Positions 39,416 to 48,287 of a stretch of 64,000 nucleotides of DNA are shown here, piece by piece (the first letter of the stretch is position 1; every line of letters begins with the position of its first letter). The DNA lies in IMG/VR virus record IMGVR_UViG_3300034375_003182, positions 18,756 through 82,755 of that record; one strand, 5' to 3'. This stretch comes from a virus. The notes under the pieces are model-generated. The model was not told the origin of the DNA. It ran no database searches and saw nothing but the letters and a program-made list of their open reading frames with translations. Made by a program: the position numbers and the translations under genes.

Positions 39416-40450
39416 TTAAAATATTCTATAATTTACACCAAATTTAAAGTCGTACCATTCTCTATTCCAGTACTTGTTATATTTACCTTCAATGAAACAA
39501 CCTACATTTCTATTTAAGTTGTAACCAAAGATTAATCCTCCTGAGTAGTCATACCATTGTTCTCCATCATTAAAGTTGTGGTACGAATATTCGCCACTAC
39601 CATCATAGTGATATGGCATTAGGTTACCCCAAGAGTGTAACCAAAAATCTTTTTTGTAGTGGTAAAAATCAAACCCTACTACTAACGAATGTTGCCACTG
39701 ATTAGGTAGCTCATTCTTTTTCTTTTCTACATAGTTACTAAGTACTTCAGGAATTACCACCTGATTCCAAACAGTTGCATTTTCTGCTACTAAATTACCA
39801 TCCGGATCTCTATACTCAGATTCGTATACATCTACGCTATATCCTTCTTCAATAGCTAAGCAGGTGTAATGTAGTTGTCCTGAAGCTATTAACCACTCTT
39901 CTAGTGGATCATAACCATAAGGCTCTGCAAGTCTTTGAACTGTACCTAGATTAAATGATAACTTTTTGTTACCAAGTAGTCGTAATCTTTGTGTACTTTC
40001 AAAATACTCAATGTCTGCAAAACCTTCTTTAATATATGCAACTTTTGCCATCCATACTGGCTTTACATATCTTATAAAATGTTGCTGGTCTAAATACTCT
40101 ATACCTTCTTGTCTTCTGTAGTCTACTTCAAATAGATACTCGAATGGAGATAAGCCAATAGTAGCAGCATCACCGTAAGCAGCTTCTGTACCATCTTTAA
40201 ATGTTCTTCTATCTTCATATCCAAACCTCTTGATTTTACGTATGCCCATTGTAAGAGAATAGTCATAAGGGGTTAGAACTGTATCTACCCCTAAGTAACT
40301 ATTATCTACTGAATATATATTTTCATCAGCCAAAGATGTGCCACCATTTACTGCTACATAAAATGTAGAAAACTTAAATGGTTTCTTAAACTGTGCATTT
40401 ACTGCAGTTGTAAGAAATGCTAAAAATAAAAATATAACTACTCTTGTCAT
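39416..40450 (-). CDS. Outer-membrane beta-barrel-like protein with signal peptide
   Basis: The preferred start is ATG 40450, in a TAATG overlap with the upstream stop, giving 344 aa; an upstream in-frame start would put 12 extra residues before the signal peptide. The N-terminus is a signal peptide (VVIFLFLAFLTTAVNA, then QFKKPFKFSTFYVAVNGG). The body alternates aromatic and polar residues (LRLLGNKKLSFNLGTVQRL, SLVVGFDFYHYKKDFW), has a glycine-flanked strand (GGLIFGYNLNRNVGCFIEG) and ends FGVNYRIF, with the terminal aromatic residue typical of outer-membrane barrels. I recall similar genes in marine flavophages with no known function. It could alter the host surface, block superinfection or assist lysis. 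Confidence 0.6.
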   Translation of the reverse strand: MTRVVIFLFLAFLTTAVNAQFKKPFKFSTFYVAVNGGTSLADENIYSVDNSYLGVDTVLTPYDYSLTMGIRKIKRFGYEDRRTFKDGTEAAYGDAATIGLSPFEYLFEVDYRRQEGIEYLDQQHFIRYVKPVWMAKVAYIKEGFADIEYFESTQRLRLLGNKKLSFNLGTVQRLAEPYGYDPLEEWLIASGQLHYTCLAIEEGYSVDVYESEYRDPDGNLVAENATVWNQVVIPEVLSNYVEKKKNELPNQWQHSLVVGFDFYHYKKDFWLHSWGNLMPYHYDGSGEYSYHNFNDGEQWYDYSGGLIFGYNLNRNVGCFIEGKYNKYWNREWYDFKFGVNYRIF

Positions 40451-40812
40451 TATGCTTTTTTCCAGTATGCGTATTCTAAAATACAACTAGCTGTATCAGC
40501 TCTTGCTTCTAAACCAGCCCCGTCATTTATAGGGAAAAATGCAAACTCACCAGGATTCAATCTAGCGTACTGTACACTTGCTGTAGTTTGAAGTATAACA
40601 AAGTTAGTTGAGTCAGTGTTTTTAGCATAGAAGTAAAACACTCCACTAGTTCCTTCGTCCACTAACTCCTGGTCATCAGCTGTTGTTATAGTCTGTCTTG
40701 ATATAGCTACTATAGGCTCTCCGACTACTACTGTTTTTGAAACGCTAAGATTTAATGCATCGCTTGTAGCGTTGTTACTTGTTAATGTTAATTTTGCTGT
40801 TAATGTTGCCAT
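40450..40812 (-). CDS. Small beta-sandwich structural protein
   Basis: This 120-aa beta-rich protein (LTAKLTLTSNNATSDALNLS, FYFYAKNTDSTNFVI, ARLNPGEFAFFPIND) ends CILEYAYWKKA. The LNPGEFxFFPxxDGAGLEARA stretch is a pattern I recall from small phage structural proteins encoded near fiber genes. No signal peptide is visible. It overlaps both neighbours by TAATG. A fiber-base or decoration role is inferred. Confidence 0.45.
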   Translation of the reverse strand: MATLTAKLTLTSNNATSDALNLSVSKTVVVGEPIVAISRQTITTADDQELVDEGTSGVFYFYAKNTDSTNFVILQTTASVQYARLNPGEFAFFPINDGAGLEARADTASCILEYAYWKKA

Positions 40813-41213
40813 TATTCAATAATTTTATCAATGTTAATAATTTGTTCTCCAGTAATATCTGCCGGTAAACAGTCCTCTGGTATAGCATGCAGCTCAATTT
40901 CAGTTTCTTCTAATAGTAGTTTATCTACTTCAGCCAACTGTTCTTTTCTTGCATCCACAAGTTCTTTATTCTCTTCTTCTAACTTAGCTATTGCTTCATC
41001 ATCTTTCTGATTCATAAGAACCTGCATTTTTTGTGATAGTCCTAAAAACTCTTCACTAGGCTTGCTAGCTTCTTCGATGTCCTTAAGTTCTTCTTGTATT
41101 ACTCTAATATTCTTAGATACTAATAATCCAAACTTAACTCCTTTCAAGGAATTCACTGCACTTAGTCCGTTAAATAATTCAACAAACTCACCATTTTTCA
41201 TTTTTACTTTCAT
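40812..41213 (-). CDS. Coiled-coil phage protein, DUF1617-like layout
   Basis: This 133-aa protein has a conserved-looking N-terminus (KMKNGEFVELFNGLSAVNSL, KGVKFGLLVSKN), a long acidic coiled coil (about 50-105) and an end FENIDKI-like beta segment (IINIDKIIE). The layout resembles small phage proteins of the DUF1617 kind, which are of unknown function. It lies between two fiber-type genes. No enzyme motif is visible. Confidence 0.45.
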   Translation of the reverse strand: MKVKMKNGEFVELFNGLSAVNSLKGVKFGLLVSKNIRVIQEELKDIEEASKPSEEFLGLSQKMQVLMNQKDDEAIAKLEEENKELVDARKEQLAEVDKLLLEETEIELHAIPEDCLPADITGEQIINIDKIIE

Positions 41214-41238
41214 TGTCTATATAATTAATTGGTTAATG

Positions 41239-42765
41239 TTATCCGATTCTGTACATAGTTACTGCACTAGCACCGGTTCTTCTTATTCTAAATCTTCCTA
41301 CACCAATAGATACTGCATCATCTGTTGCATCCTGTGCGTGTATTACCATATTACCTACAAGTGTTACACCTGTTCCTCCTGTAAGCGTTACGTTATCTTG
41401 TCCGTCAGTTGTTAAATTAATAAAACTAAAATCAAAACTATCATTATCTGCTGTTAAATCCAAACCTGATACTAAATTAGATGCAGTATCTGTAGCTTTA
41501 GATCTATCAGCTGTAGGTGTACACTGCACAATACCTGTTAGTATATTAGCAGCTGATACTGCTGTAGTACCATCATCTGTAGTAGCTGGCGCACCTTGAT
41601 ATTGTATAAATGCTGCTGTACTAGATGCTCTTGCATAAATAGGTTTAGCAGATACAAATAACTTACCTGCATTTACTGCAACATCTTGTGAACTGTCTAC
41701 AGTTATTGCTGTAGTTGCTGTTCCTCCAGTTGTATAAGTTCTTACTCGTACACTACCAGGCGTTCCTGACGCAGCATCTCCTGCAACTATATCTACATTT
41801 CCTCCAGCTCCACTGCCTGTAGCTGTTCCTGCATATAATCCAAGAAGACCACCAGCCATATTTCCACCACCTGCAGTACCTGCGTAAATGTGTAATTTAG
41901 CTCCTGCAGTTCCTGATGATGATGTTGTAGTTGTAATATCATAATTAGCTTGATATGCACCAGAGTTACCTATCTTAATTGCTGTAGTAGTTGTACCTTG
42001 TATGTTTAACTGCCCTGTAGCATCTCCTGTTGTTAGTGTAGATCCTGAGTCGTTAAGTATTACTTTACCATTAGTATGTACATATAAACCTCTATCAGAT
42101 CCATCATCACTAATATAGTTAGTATTTAAGTCAATGTTATAACTACCTGTATCTAGATTAGCTGCTAGACTTGATAAGTTAGCATCAAGAGTAATTGTAC
42201 CTGCTCCATTAACAATAGTTAGATTACTAGATCCGGCTGCAAGTGTTGCTACTGATGGATAACCATTAGTTGCATTACCTATTAGCAGTTGTCCATCTGT
42301 AGACATTGCCGATGTAGCTGAAATAGCATCATCTGCGCTAGCATATAATATTGCCCCTTTAACTATAGTGGATAATCCTGTGCCTCCATTTGTAACCGCA
42401 CATGTACCAGTAACTGTACCTGAAAAATCTACACCAGTCAAAAAGCCTGATGTTGCATTGTTACATAAGCTAAGGTCTATACCTGCTTCTAATACCGTTA
42501 ATACTATATTGCTTGAAGTAGTTGCTACTGTTAACAAACCTGTATCTCCAGAAGCAATACCCTTAAATACTATCTGGTTTTTATTTGTTAATGTTGCACT
42601 AGTATATAATGTTTCTGAACTTGTACCTGCTGTAGACACTGCCGGAAACAATGTTTGTAGTTGTAACTTTTTAGCAGCTTTTGTGCTAGAGTTGGCTACT
42701 AATAAAAATTCATTAGCATCTACGCTAGTTTTTGCAAGGGTACTTAGTGATGTTATTTCTGCCAT
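41239..42765 (-). CDS. Second fiber-type protein (Gly/Thr/Ala-rich)
   Basis: This 508-aa protein is rich in Thr, Ala, Gly and Ser. An N-terminal segment (LSTLAKTSVDANEFLLVANS) of the kind that anchors fibers to the virion precedes NGGTGLSTIVKGAILYASAD and a Gly/Ala block (AGGGNMAGGLLGLYAGTA). Both elements have counterparts in the 646-aa fiber, suggesting paralogous shafts. The C-terminal region (VTLTGGTGVTLVGNMVIHAQ, FRIRRTGASAVTMYRIG) looks like a beta tip. It probably forms a second fiber or head fiber. Confidence 0.6.
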   Translation of the reverse strand: MAEITSLSTLAKTSVDANEFLLVANSSTKAAKKLQLQTLFPAVSTAGTSSETLYTSATLTNKNQIVFKGIASGDTGLLTVATTSSNIVLTVLEAGIDLSLCNNATSGFLTGVDFSGTVTGTCAVTNGGTGLSTIVKGAILYASADDAISATSAMSTDGQLLIGNATNGYPSVATLAAGSSNLTIVNGAGTITLDANLSSLAANLDTGSYNIDLNTNYISDDGSDRGLYVHTNGKVILNDSGSTLTTGDATGQLNIQGTTTTAIKIGNSGAYQANYDITTTTSSSGTAGAKLHIYAGTAGGGNMAGGLLGLYAGTATGSGAGGNVDIVAGDAASGTPGSVRVRTYTTGGTATTAITVDSSQDVAVNAGKLFVSAKPIYARASSTAAFIQYQGAPATTDDGTTAVSAANILTGIVQCTPTADRSKATDTASNLVSGLDLTADNDSFDFSFINLTTDGQDNVTLTGGTGVTLVGNMVIHAQDATDDAVSIGVGRFRIRRTGASAVTMYRIG

Positions 42766-42790
42766 TTTATTTTATTTTATTATTGTTATG

Positions 42791-45700
42791 TTAGCTTAAA
42801 CCTGCAAAATCGTCTTCACCTGCAATTTCATCGCTATCGTCTGTTGATCCTAAAGGACCAGTTAAATCTGATTGATCTGCTACATCATCAAACGTAGCTC
42901 CATTTACTGTCACACTAGTTCCTCCAACATTAAATCCACTTGTAACATTAGAGCTTTTTGAACTTGTTCGTCTATAAGCTGGTATACCACAATCTTTACA
43001 ATACTCTTTTGCAAAACTAAGAAAATTTTGTAAATAATCTTGCGTCTCATCTAGTATCTGATAAGTTATACACTTTTTCCAACCGCTTTCAGGATCGTTA
43101 GCAAATGGATCTACATCCAAACCTGTATTAGATATTGCTACATAATAAGGAGCTGGTAAATTATTTGGGTTTGGTGTATAAGGTCTTCTTACATATGACC
43201 CTATAGTAAATGCACTTGCATTTGAAGGACTCCAGAACTGACTGCCTGAACTAATCCAGTTATCTTTACAAGATGTTTCTGCAAATTCTAAACTAGGAGT
43301 TGAAGGATCTGTACAGTTGTATATACAAGGCAATCCTTGTCTAGACATTAGGTCTTGTATAATAATCATTTTCCATGTTTCCATGTTAGAACAATCACTG
43401 CCTAGACCAGTTATATGTTTAGTGTAAAATCTATTGCCAGCTCGTGCAATACATTCAGCATTATAATCTAATAATCTCTTAATACCTTTTGGAACGCATC
43501 CTGGCATAGTTGTGGTTACTCCATCGCAATCTTCTATACATCCATTATACTCATATTCACAAGGGCATGTGCCATCTTGATAATTAGCGTTTGGATTATA
43601 ATTCAAAGCATTTGGGTCCATGCAACCGCAGCTTGGATTATCTGGACAGCAGCTAGGATCATAAGTAAGTACTCCTGCTATATCTGAACATAAACATCCA
43701 CTTGGCGGTGGATCATTTACATACTCACAACATCCATCATCTACATTTGCATTTGGAACAGAAACTCCTGCACAATTTACAAGATAGTTTGTAGCAGTTG
43801 GATCTAAACAGCCGTGAATATTAGTAGTACCAGCATTGTCATCACAGTCTTCTAACACTACATTACCTGTACCAGATAATTGTGCGCATTGTCCTAGAAT
43901 ACTATTTGCTGTTGTAACAGGAAGATCTATCTCTCCATTAGAATTTAGAAATGCACTGTCATATAATGAAACAGATATAATATATGCACCACTAGGCACA
44001 TTATTTAAAACTATTTGAGTGTTTGCTGTAAGTATATCATATGGAGCATTTCCTCCATAACTTGGTATAGATGCATTATTAACCTGTCCTGTAAACCAAC
44101 TTCCGTATGCAAATTGACCAGCATTATGCTGTACTAACCATATATATCCTACCCCATTTGGATTTGTAATATTTGATAGTAAAGATGTTGCATCAGGAAG
44201 ATTAAAAGTTAAACTACCTGTAGAATCATCATCACATAATCCTGTATCACTATTATATGTTGAAGTAGATCCTCCACTACTAAATGTTATATTGCCTGTA
44301 CTTTGATACTCTTCTAGCAAACAGCAATCAGATTCATTTGCTGCGGCAAGTAAACACTCAGCCTCTGTAACATATCCATTAGGTTCATCTAGATCAAAAT
44401 CACAAACGTTGCATATTTTAACAACCCAAGAACCTGCATTTCCATACTCGCAAGATCCATCGTCAATTGTAGCTGCTGCATTATAGTTGTTAGCAGTTAC
44501 ATCAGTACATCCTAATATATCATTCGGCTCTGGGTAGTCACAAGTCCCATCGTCTGTTGTTGCAGCTGGGTTATAATTGCTAGCTTGTGGATCTGTACAT
44601 CCTGGAGTTTCAGGCTCTTCTGTAAGACAGCAAGCATCCATTGAAGCTTGTTGGGCTGGAGTAAAAGGAATAAATTCAGTAACATTCTCACTGTAAACAT
44701 TTAATTCTCCGTAGTTGTATGAAACTTGAACTCCTTGAGGAACCCCATAACTAGCTATTGCATCACAAATCCATTGACTATAAATACTAATATTAGGGCT
44801 TATCATAAACTCTCTAAGAGTATCATCTCCTGAACTAATCAGAGTGCCATCTCCCATTACAACAGCATGTTCTATTACAAAACCATGTGTAAAGTTTTGT
44901 CCGTATCCTGGAATAACGCCTCCCATCGGGTCGCCCGATGTATCAAAATCTCCCTGAGCGCCAGAAGGAAGCCCCATATCTCCATTTGTATATGCTCCAT
45001 CATTTTCATTGGGATTAAATATACCATAGCATAGCACATTAAACCAAACAAATTTTGCAGCTACTTGTCGACCGGCTATATCAAGACTAGTAGGTGAAGT
45101 TGACGACCCTCCATTAATAAACTGCCCATTATAATATCCTCCAGCAACATTAAATCCATTAACTCCTGCGTCAAATACAGCAGGATTCGTAGCAAAGAAA
45201 TTTGTAAATTTTATATCTACAATTCCGTATTGTGGATTACAACTCGCTTCAAGTTCAAATCTAAGCTTTGGCTGATCACAGCTTTCTGTCTCTCCCTCAA
45301 CAAAACATGATCCATCCTCAACAGTAGCATCAGGATTAAAGTTTGGAGCATCTTTATCCGTACAACCACTTTGCCCTACACCCATGTAGGAACTAATTGT
45401 ATAACACTGTTCTACCTCATCATCTCCATCTTGTGTTCCATCATTATCATAAACAGCTACAACATAATAATCACCTTCTGTAAGACCTGTAAATGTATGA
45501 GCTCCTCCGGTAGTTGCTACCGTAGTAACTAAGGTAGAGTTATTAGCAATGAAAGTAAGCCCGCTTTGTCCCGCATCTATGGTCGCTTGTACAGTTCCAG
45601 GACTTAGATACATATTTGGTTTATATAACCTATAGTCAATTGGGCTAGCCTGATTACTAGTAGTAAACTCTGATGCAGGGCTAAAATCTAAATTATTTGG

Positions 45701-47161
45701 AGCAGGTAAAACATTATATGATCCAGCAAAATCAAATCCTGCAAATATAAGTGAACCATCACTAAGAGAAGTACCTGAAGGGTCTGAAGTTGCAGGTATA
45801 TTTGGAGATCCACCAGGCAATTGCACAAAAGCTGGTCCTAATGTTTGTAAATATTTGCCACTACCTGCAAATAAAAGTCCTGTTGTAGCATCACAAAATA
45901 CACAAGAACTTTCATAGTGCGTAGTAACACTGCTATCAAAATTAATTGCGTTTGAGTTAGTTTTACATCCATAGCTTCCATCTACATCAGATATATCTTC
46001 TCTAATTGTAAAAGACGATTCAGCTGTACAAGCTGTTCCTGATGTAGAATCTGTTACTGAAATAGAATATGTTCCTGGAAATAAACTACTAATAGTAAAT
46101 GTATCTGTAGATATACTATTAACAGTATTTGTAGTGTATGTTAATGTAGGATTGTCTAAGCTTATAGCTTGTATAGTAGCTGAATAGTTTGTAGTACCAT
46201 TTGTAACTGTAACATCAATAGTACCATTAGCTGTATCTGTATCTGCTGGAGTTTGTGATCCTATAGATACTGCATATCCATCACAGCCAGTAGTATATTC
46301 ACAACATCCTCCATTTGCATTAACATAACTATTAAGTCTTTGTGAAGTAAGAGCAATTCCGTCACAATCATCTGCATGAGTAACACCAGAATCTGTACAA
46401 GGAAGCTGTTCATTAACACATCCTGTTAAATAATAGTTTGAAGCTGTAGGATCTAAACATACTCTATTTGTAATTAAATCTCTAGGCTGCATTGCTACAG
46501 ACACGATACCACCTCTTACTTTTGGCTGGCTTGTGCCTGTTATCTCTGGAGTACAAGTAAATAATAATGCACTATTATCATCAAAACCTCCTCTAATCTT
46601 ACCTAAGTTTCCTGATTCAGATCCTCTGTTTGTATATCTAATACTATTTAAAAACTGATTCTGTAAATCACTAGAAGCTATATAAGCTGTATTCCCTGAA
46701 GATAAATAGTAAAAATCTGTTCTTGAGCTTGTATCTAAATGTGGGTTTCTAGATTCTGGAAATATTACAAGTTGTTTATGTACAGTTTTGTCATAGTATA
46801 AGGCGTCAGAAATATCATATCCAGTATCACTGCCAGATGCAACATCAAATGAAAAAGATCTTTGTAAGCTTCCAAAAGGAACTGATAAAGCTTCTGCAGA
46901 TGATGGCTCTACTATAGATATTTGTGTGGTAGCCTTATTATTAAAAAGAGCTGTTACGTCTCCTGAACCAGTATAAGTTTGTATTATCTCGTTAGTACCA
47001 TCTCTTAAAACTTGTCTAGTTTCTGAACTAATTCTAATACTACCTGAAGGTAATAAACTTATAACAGGGTTTTCTCCAGAAGAATTAACTATAAGATAGT
47101 TTACTCCTGCCGCATCTTGAAAGTATTTAAAAGATAAAAAAGTCTGTAGTACCTTTGCCAT
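42791..47161 (-). CDS. Large Cys-rich adhesin-like tail protein with GCTD repeats
   Basis: This 1456-aa protein has an N-terminal virion-type domain of about 230 residues (TFLSFKYFQDAAGVNYLIV, LRDGTNEIIQTYTGSGDV). The middle holds Ig-like stretches (GTYSISVTDS, EGDYYVVAVYDND) and five clear GCTD-type repeats at 599-619, 854-874, 884-904, 1117-1146 and 1179-1199, plus degenerate ones near 235 and 398. Many Cys residues lie in between. The C-terminal part (about 1225-1400) has a different fold and ends in an acidic tail. There is no signal peptide, so it is a virion protein, probably a receptor-binding tail appendage. The same repeat occurs in the secreted T9SS protein about 5 kb downstream. 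Confidence 0.6.
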   Translation of the reverse strand: MAKVLQTFLSFKYFQDAAGVNYLIVNSSGENPVISLLPSGSIRISSETRQVLRDGTNEIIQTYTGSGDVTALFNNKATTQISIVEPSSAEALSVPFGSLQRSFSFDVASGSDTGYDISDALYYDKTVHKQLVIFPESRNPHLDTSSRTDFYYLSSGNTAYIASSDLQNQFLNSIRYTNRGSESGNLGKIRGGFDDNSALLFTCTPEITGTSQPKVRGGIVSVAMQPRDLITNRVCLDPTASNYYLTGCVNEQLPCTDSGVTHADDCDGIALTSQRLNSYVNANGGCCEYTTGCDGYAVSIGSQTPADTDTANGTIDVTVTNGTTNYSATIQAISLDNPTLTYTTNTVNSISTDTFTISSLFPGTYSISVTDSTSGTACTAESSFTIREDISDVDGSYGCKTNSNAINFDSSVTTHYESSCVFCDATTGLLFAGSGKYLQTLGPAFVQLPGGSPNIPATSDPSGTSLSDGSLIFAGFDFAGSYNVLPAPNNLDFSPASEFTTSNQASPIDYRLYKPNMYLSPGTVQATIDAGQSGLTFIANNSTLVTTVATTGGAHTFTGLTEGDYYVVAVYDNDGTQDGDDEVEQCYTISSYMGVGQSGCTDKDAPNFNPDATVEDGSCFVEGETESCDQPKLRFELEASCNPQYGIVDIKFTNFFATNPAVFDAGVNGFNVAGGYYNGQFINGGSSTSPTSLDIAGRQVAAKFVWFNVLCYGIFNPNENDGAYTNGDMGLPSGAQGDFDTSGDPMGGVIPGYGQNFTHGFVIEHAVVMGDGTLISSGDDTLREFMISPNISIYSQWICDAIASYGVPQGVQVSYNYGELNVYSENVTEFIPFTPAQQASMDACCLTEEPETPGCTDPQASNYNPAATTDDGTCDYPEPNDILGCTDVTANNYNAAATIDDGSCEYGNAGSWVVKICNVCDFDLDEPNGYVTEAECLLAAANESDCCLLEEYQSTGNITFSSGGSTSTYNSDTGLCDDDSTGSLTFNLPDATSLLSNITNPNGVGYIWLVQHNAGQFAYGSWFTGQVNNASIPSYGGNAPYDILTANTQIVLNNVPSGAYIISVSLYDSAFLNSNGEIDLPVTTANSILGQCAQLSGTGNVVLEDCDDNAGTTNIHGCLDPTATNYLVNCAGVSVPNANVDDGCCEYVNDPPPSGCLCSDIAGVLTYDPSCCPDNPSCGCMDPNALNYNPNANYQDGTCPCEYEYNGCIEDCDGVTTTMPGCVPKGIKRLLDYNAECIARAGNRFYTKHITGLGSDCSNMETWKMIIIQDLMSRQGLPCIYNCTDPSTPSLEFAETSCKDNWISSGSQFWSPSNASAFTIGSYVRRPYTPNPNNLPAPYYVAISNTGLDVDPFANDPESGWKKCITYQILDETQDYLQNFLSFAKEYCKDCGIPAYRRTSSKSSNVTSGFNVGGTSVTVNGATFDDVADQSDLTGPLGSTDDSDEIAGEDDFAGLS

Positions 47162-47163
47162 AA

Positions 47164-47682
47164 TTAACAGTTACATCCACAGTGCCCAGCACACATGTCC
47201 TGAGCTGTTAGATATTTTCTTTTTGCATTGTCGATAACAGCTTGTATTTGGTCTATAGTACCTTCTGTATCTACAGTAGCGAGTTCTGACTCTGCTACTT
47301 TTAGTAATAAAAATATTTTTTGTGCTTCAACAAAATGCGGAGAGCATTTGTTACAATCACAGTCGCAGTCTAATAGTTCTTCTATTTTGTGAGCAATACA
47401 GCATAAAACATCGCATGCCATTAGCACTGCTGTTTTTGCATATATTTCTCCATTAACAAAATGGTCAATAACAAATACACCATTACCTCCACCAGCTTCT
47501 TCTATTGTTACAATTCTTATATTGTCTAGTCCTCCTGGAAATGTATAGTTAAACGATCCGTTAGGACCAGTTACAACTACTTCATGATTAACTGGTGCAG
47601 TTTTTCCGCCTACAGATTGTGGATTTGTAACAGTGATTATAACTTTATTACAATCTGCTGTTTGAGATGTATTTATTGCCAT
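47164..47682 (-). CDS. Cys-rich small structural protein
   Basis: This 172-aa protein has an N-terminal Ig-like half (KVIITVTNPQSVGGKTAPVN, VVVTGPNGSFNYTFPGG) and a helical C-terminal half with Cys clusters (CDVLCCIAHK, CDCDCNKCSP and a final CAGHCGCNC). The clustered Cys could bind zinc or form disulfides. It starts just after an intrinsic terminator and 2 nt separate its stop from the 1456-aa gene, so it probably assembles with that protein. The family is not named; I recall similar Cys-rich genes in marine phages. Confidence 0.45.
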   Translation of the reverse strand: MAINTSQTADCNKVIITVTNPQSVGGKTAPVNHEVVVTGPNGSFNYTFPGGLDNIRIVTIEEAGGGNGVFVIDHFVNGEIYAKTAVLMACDVLCCIAHKIEELLDCDCDCNKCSPHFVEAQKIFLLLKVAESELATVDTEGTIDQIQAVIDNAKRKYLTAQDMCAGHCGCNC

Positions 47683-47697
47683 TGTTTTATTTTTTAT

Positions 47698-47736
47698 AAA
47701 AAAAGACCTACAGGGGAAACTAGTCCCCTGTGAGTC
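47698..47736 (-). terminator. Intrinsic terminator after the 169-aa gene
   Basis: On the minus strand a stem ACAGGGG/CCCCTGT (47725-47731 with 47710-47716; loop 8 nt) is extended by GAC/GTC and followed by seven Ts (47704-47698). It lies in the 70-nt gap between the 169-aa and 172-aa genes and should stop or reduce read-through from the capsid genes into the tail appendage genes. Confidence 0.85.
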
Positions 47737-47752
47737 TTATGTTGGTATTAGC

Positions 47753-48262
47753 TTATGCTAATTTTCCTGTAAGTACGTAATCTATGTACAAAGATACTCT
47801 ACCCGCTGTTAAATCGTGAGTAGCACCTGTTACTAAAATTACTTCCTCGTTAGCAGTAGTTACGTGATACGTAGCTGCTTTCAAAATTGCTTCTGCGTCA
47901 TCAGTAACTGCAGCACCTGTAAGTGCTAAAAAGCCAAGTGTAGGAGATTGTTTTGCTCCTAAATTTGCCATACCATCAGAAGTATTATTTAAAGCTACTG
48001 CTGGAAAAAAGATTGCTTTGTTAGAACCCGCTGATCCTGTTGCAACACCTGCAGTACCAAGACCAAAAGATACAGTCTGTGCTGCATTTTCTCCTGATAA
48101 AGCTGTGTGTACAAAAGCTACACAGTTAGTAATCATTGCACCTTCTGGAATTATCACAGGAGTTGCGCATCCTGCGGATACAGCTTCTGCTACCGTCCCC
48201 ATCTCTGCAAGGTCAAATGTAGCAACCGCAGTATATTTGTTATTTAAAGGATTATTTGCCAT
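47753..48262 (-). CDS. Candidate capsid decoration or head-fiber protein
   Basis: This 169-aa, Ala/Thr/Gly-rich protein (KYTAVATFDLAEMGTVAEAV, EGAMITNCVAFVHTALSG, FGLGTAGVATGSAGSNK) has a beta-rich composition like phage head decoration proteins and ends LYIDYVLTGKLA. It is the last gene before a strong intrinsic terminator, a common arrangement for abundantly made capsid proteins. No enzyme motif is visible. The assignment rests on composition and position. Confidence 0.5.
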   Translation of the reverse strand: MANNPLNNKYTAVATFDLAEMGTVAEAVSAGCATPVIIPEGAMITNCVAFVHTALSGENAAQTVSFGLGTAGVATGSAGSNKAIFFPAVALNNTSDGMANLGAKQSPTLGFLALTGAAVTDDAEAILKAATYHVTTANEEVILVTGATHDLTAGRVSLYIDYVLTGKLA

Positions 48263-48287
48263 TTTTTCTAATTTTTAAAAGTTAATA

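Noticed and set aside
47789-47796. Minus-strand TATCTTTG inside the 169-aa gene as a promoter for the tail genes
   Set aside because: No -33 element at the right distance, and its transcript would run straight into the terminator at 47698-47736.
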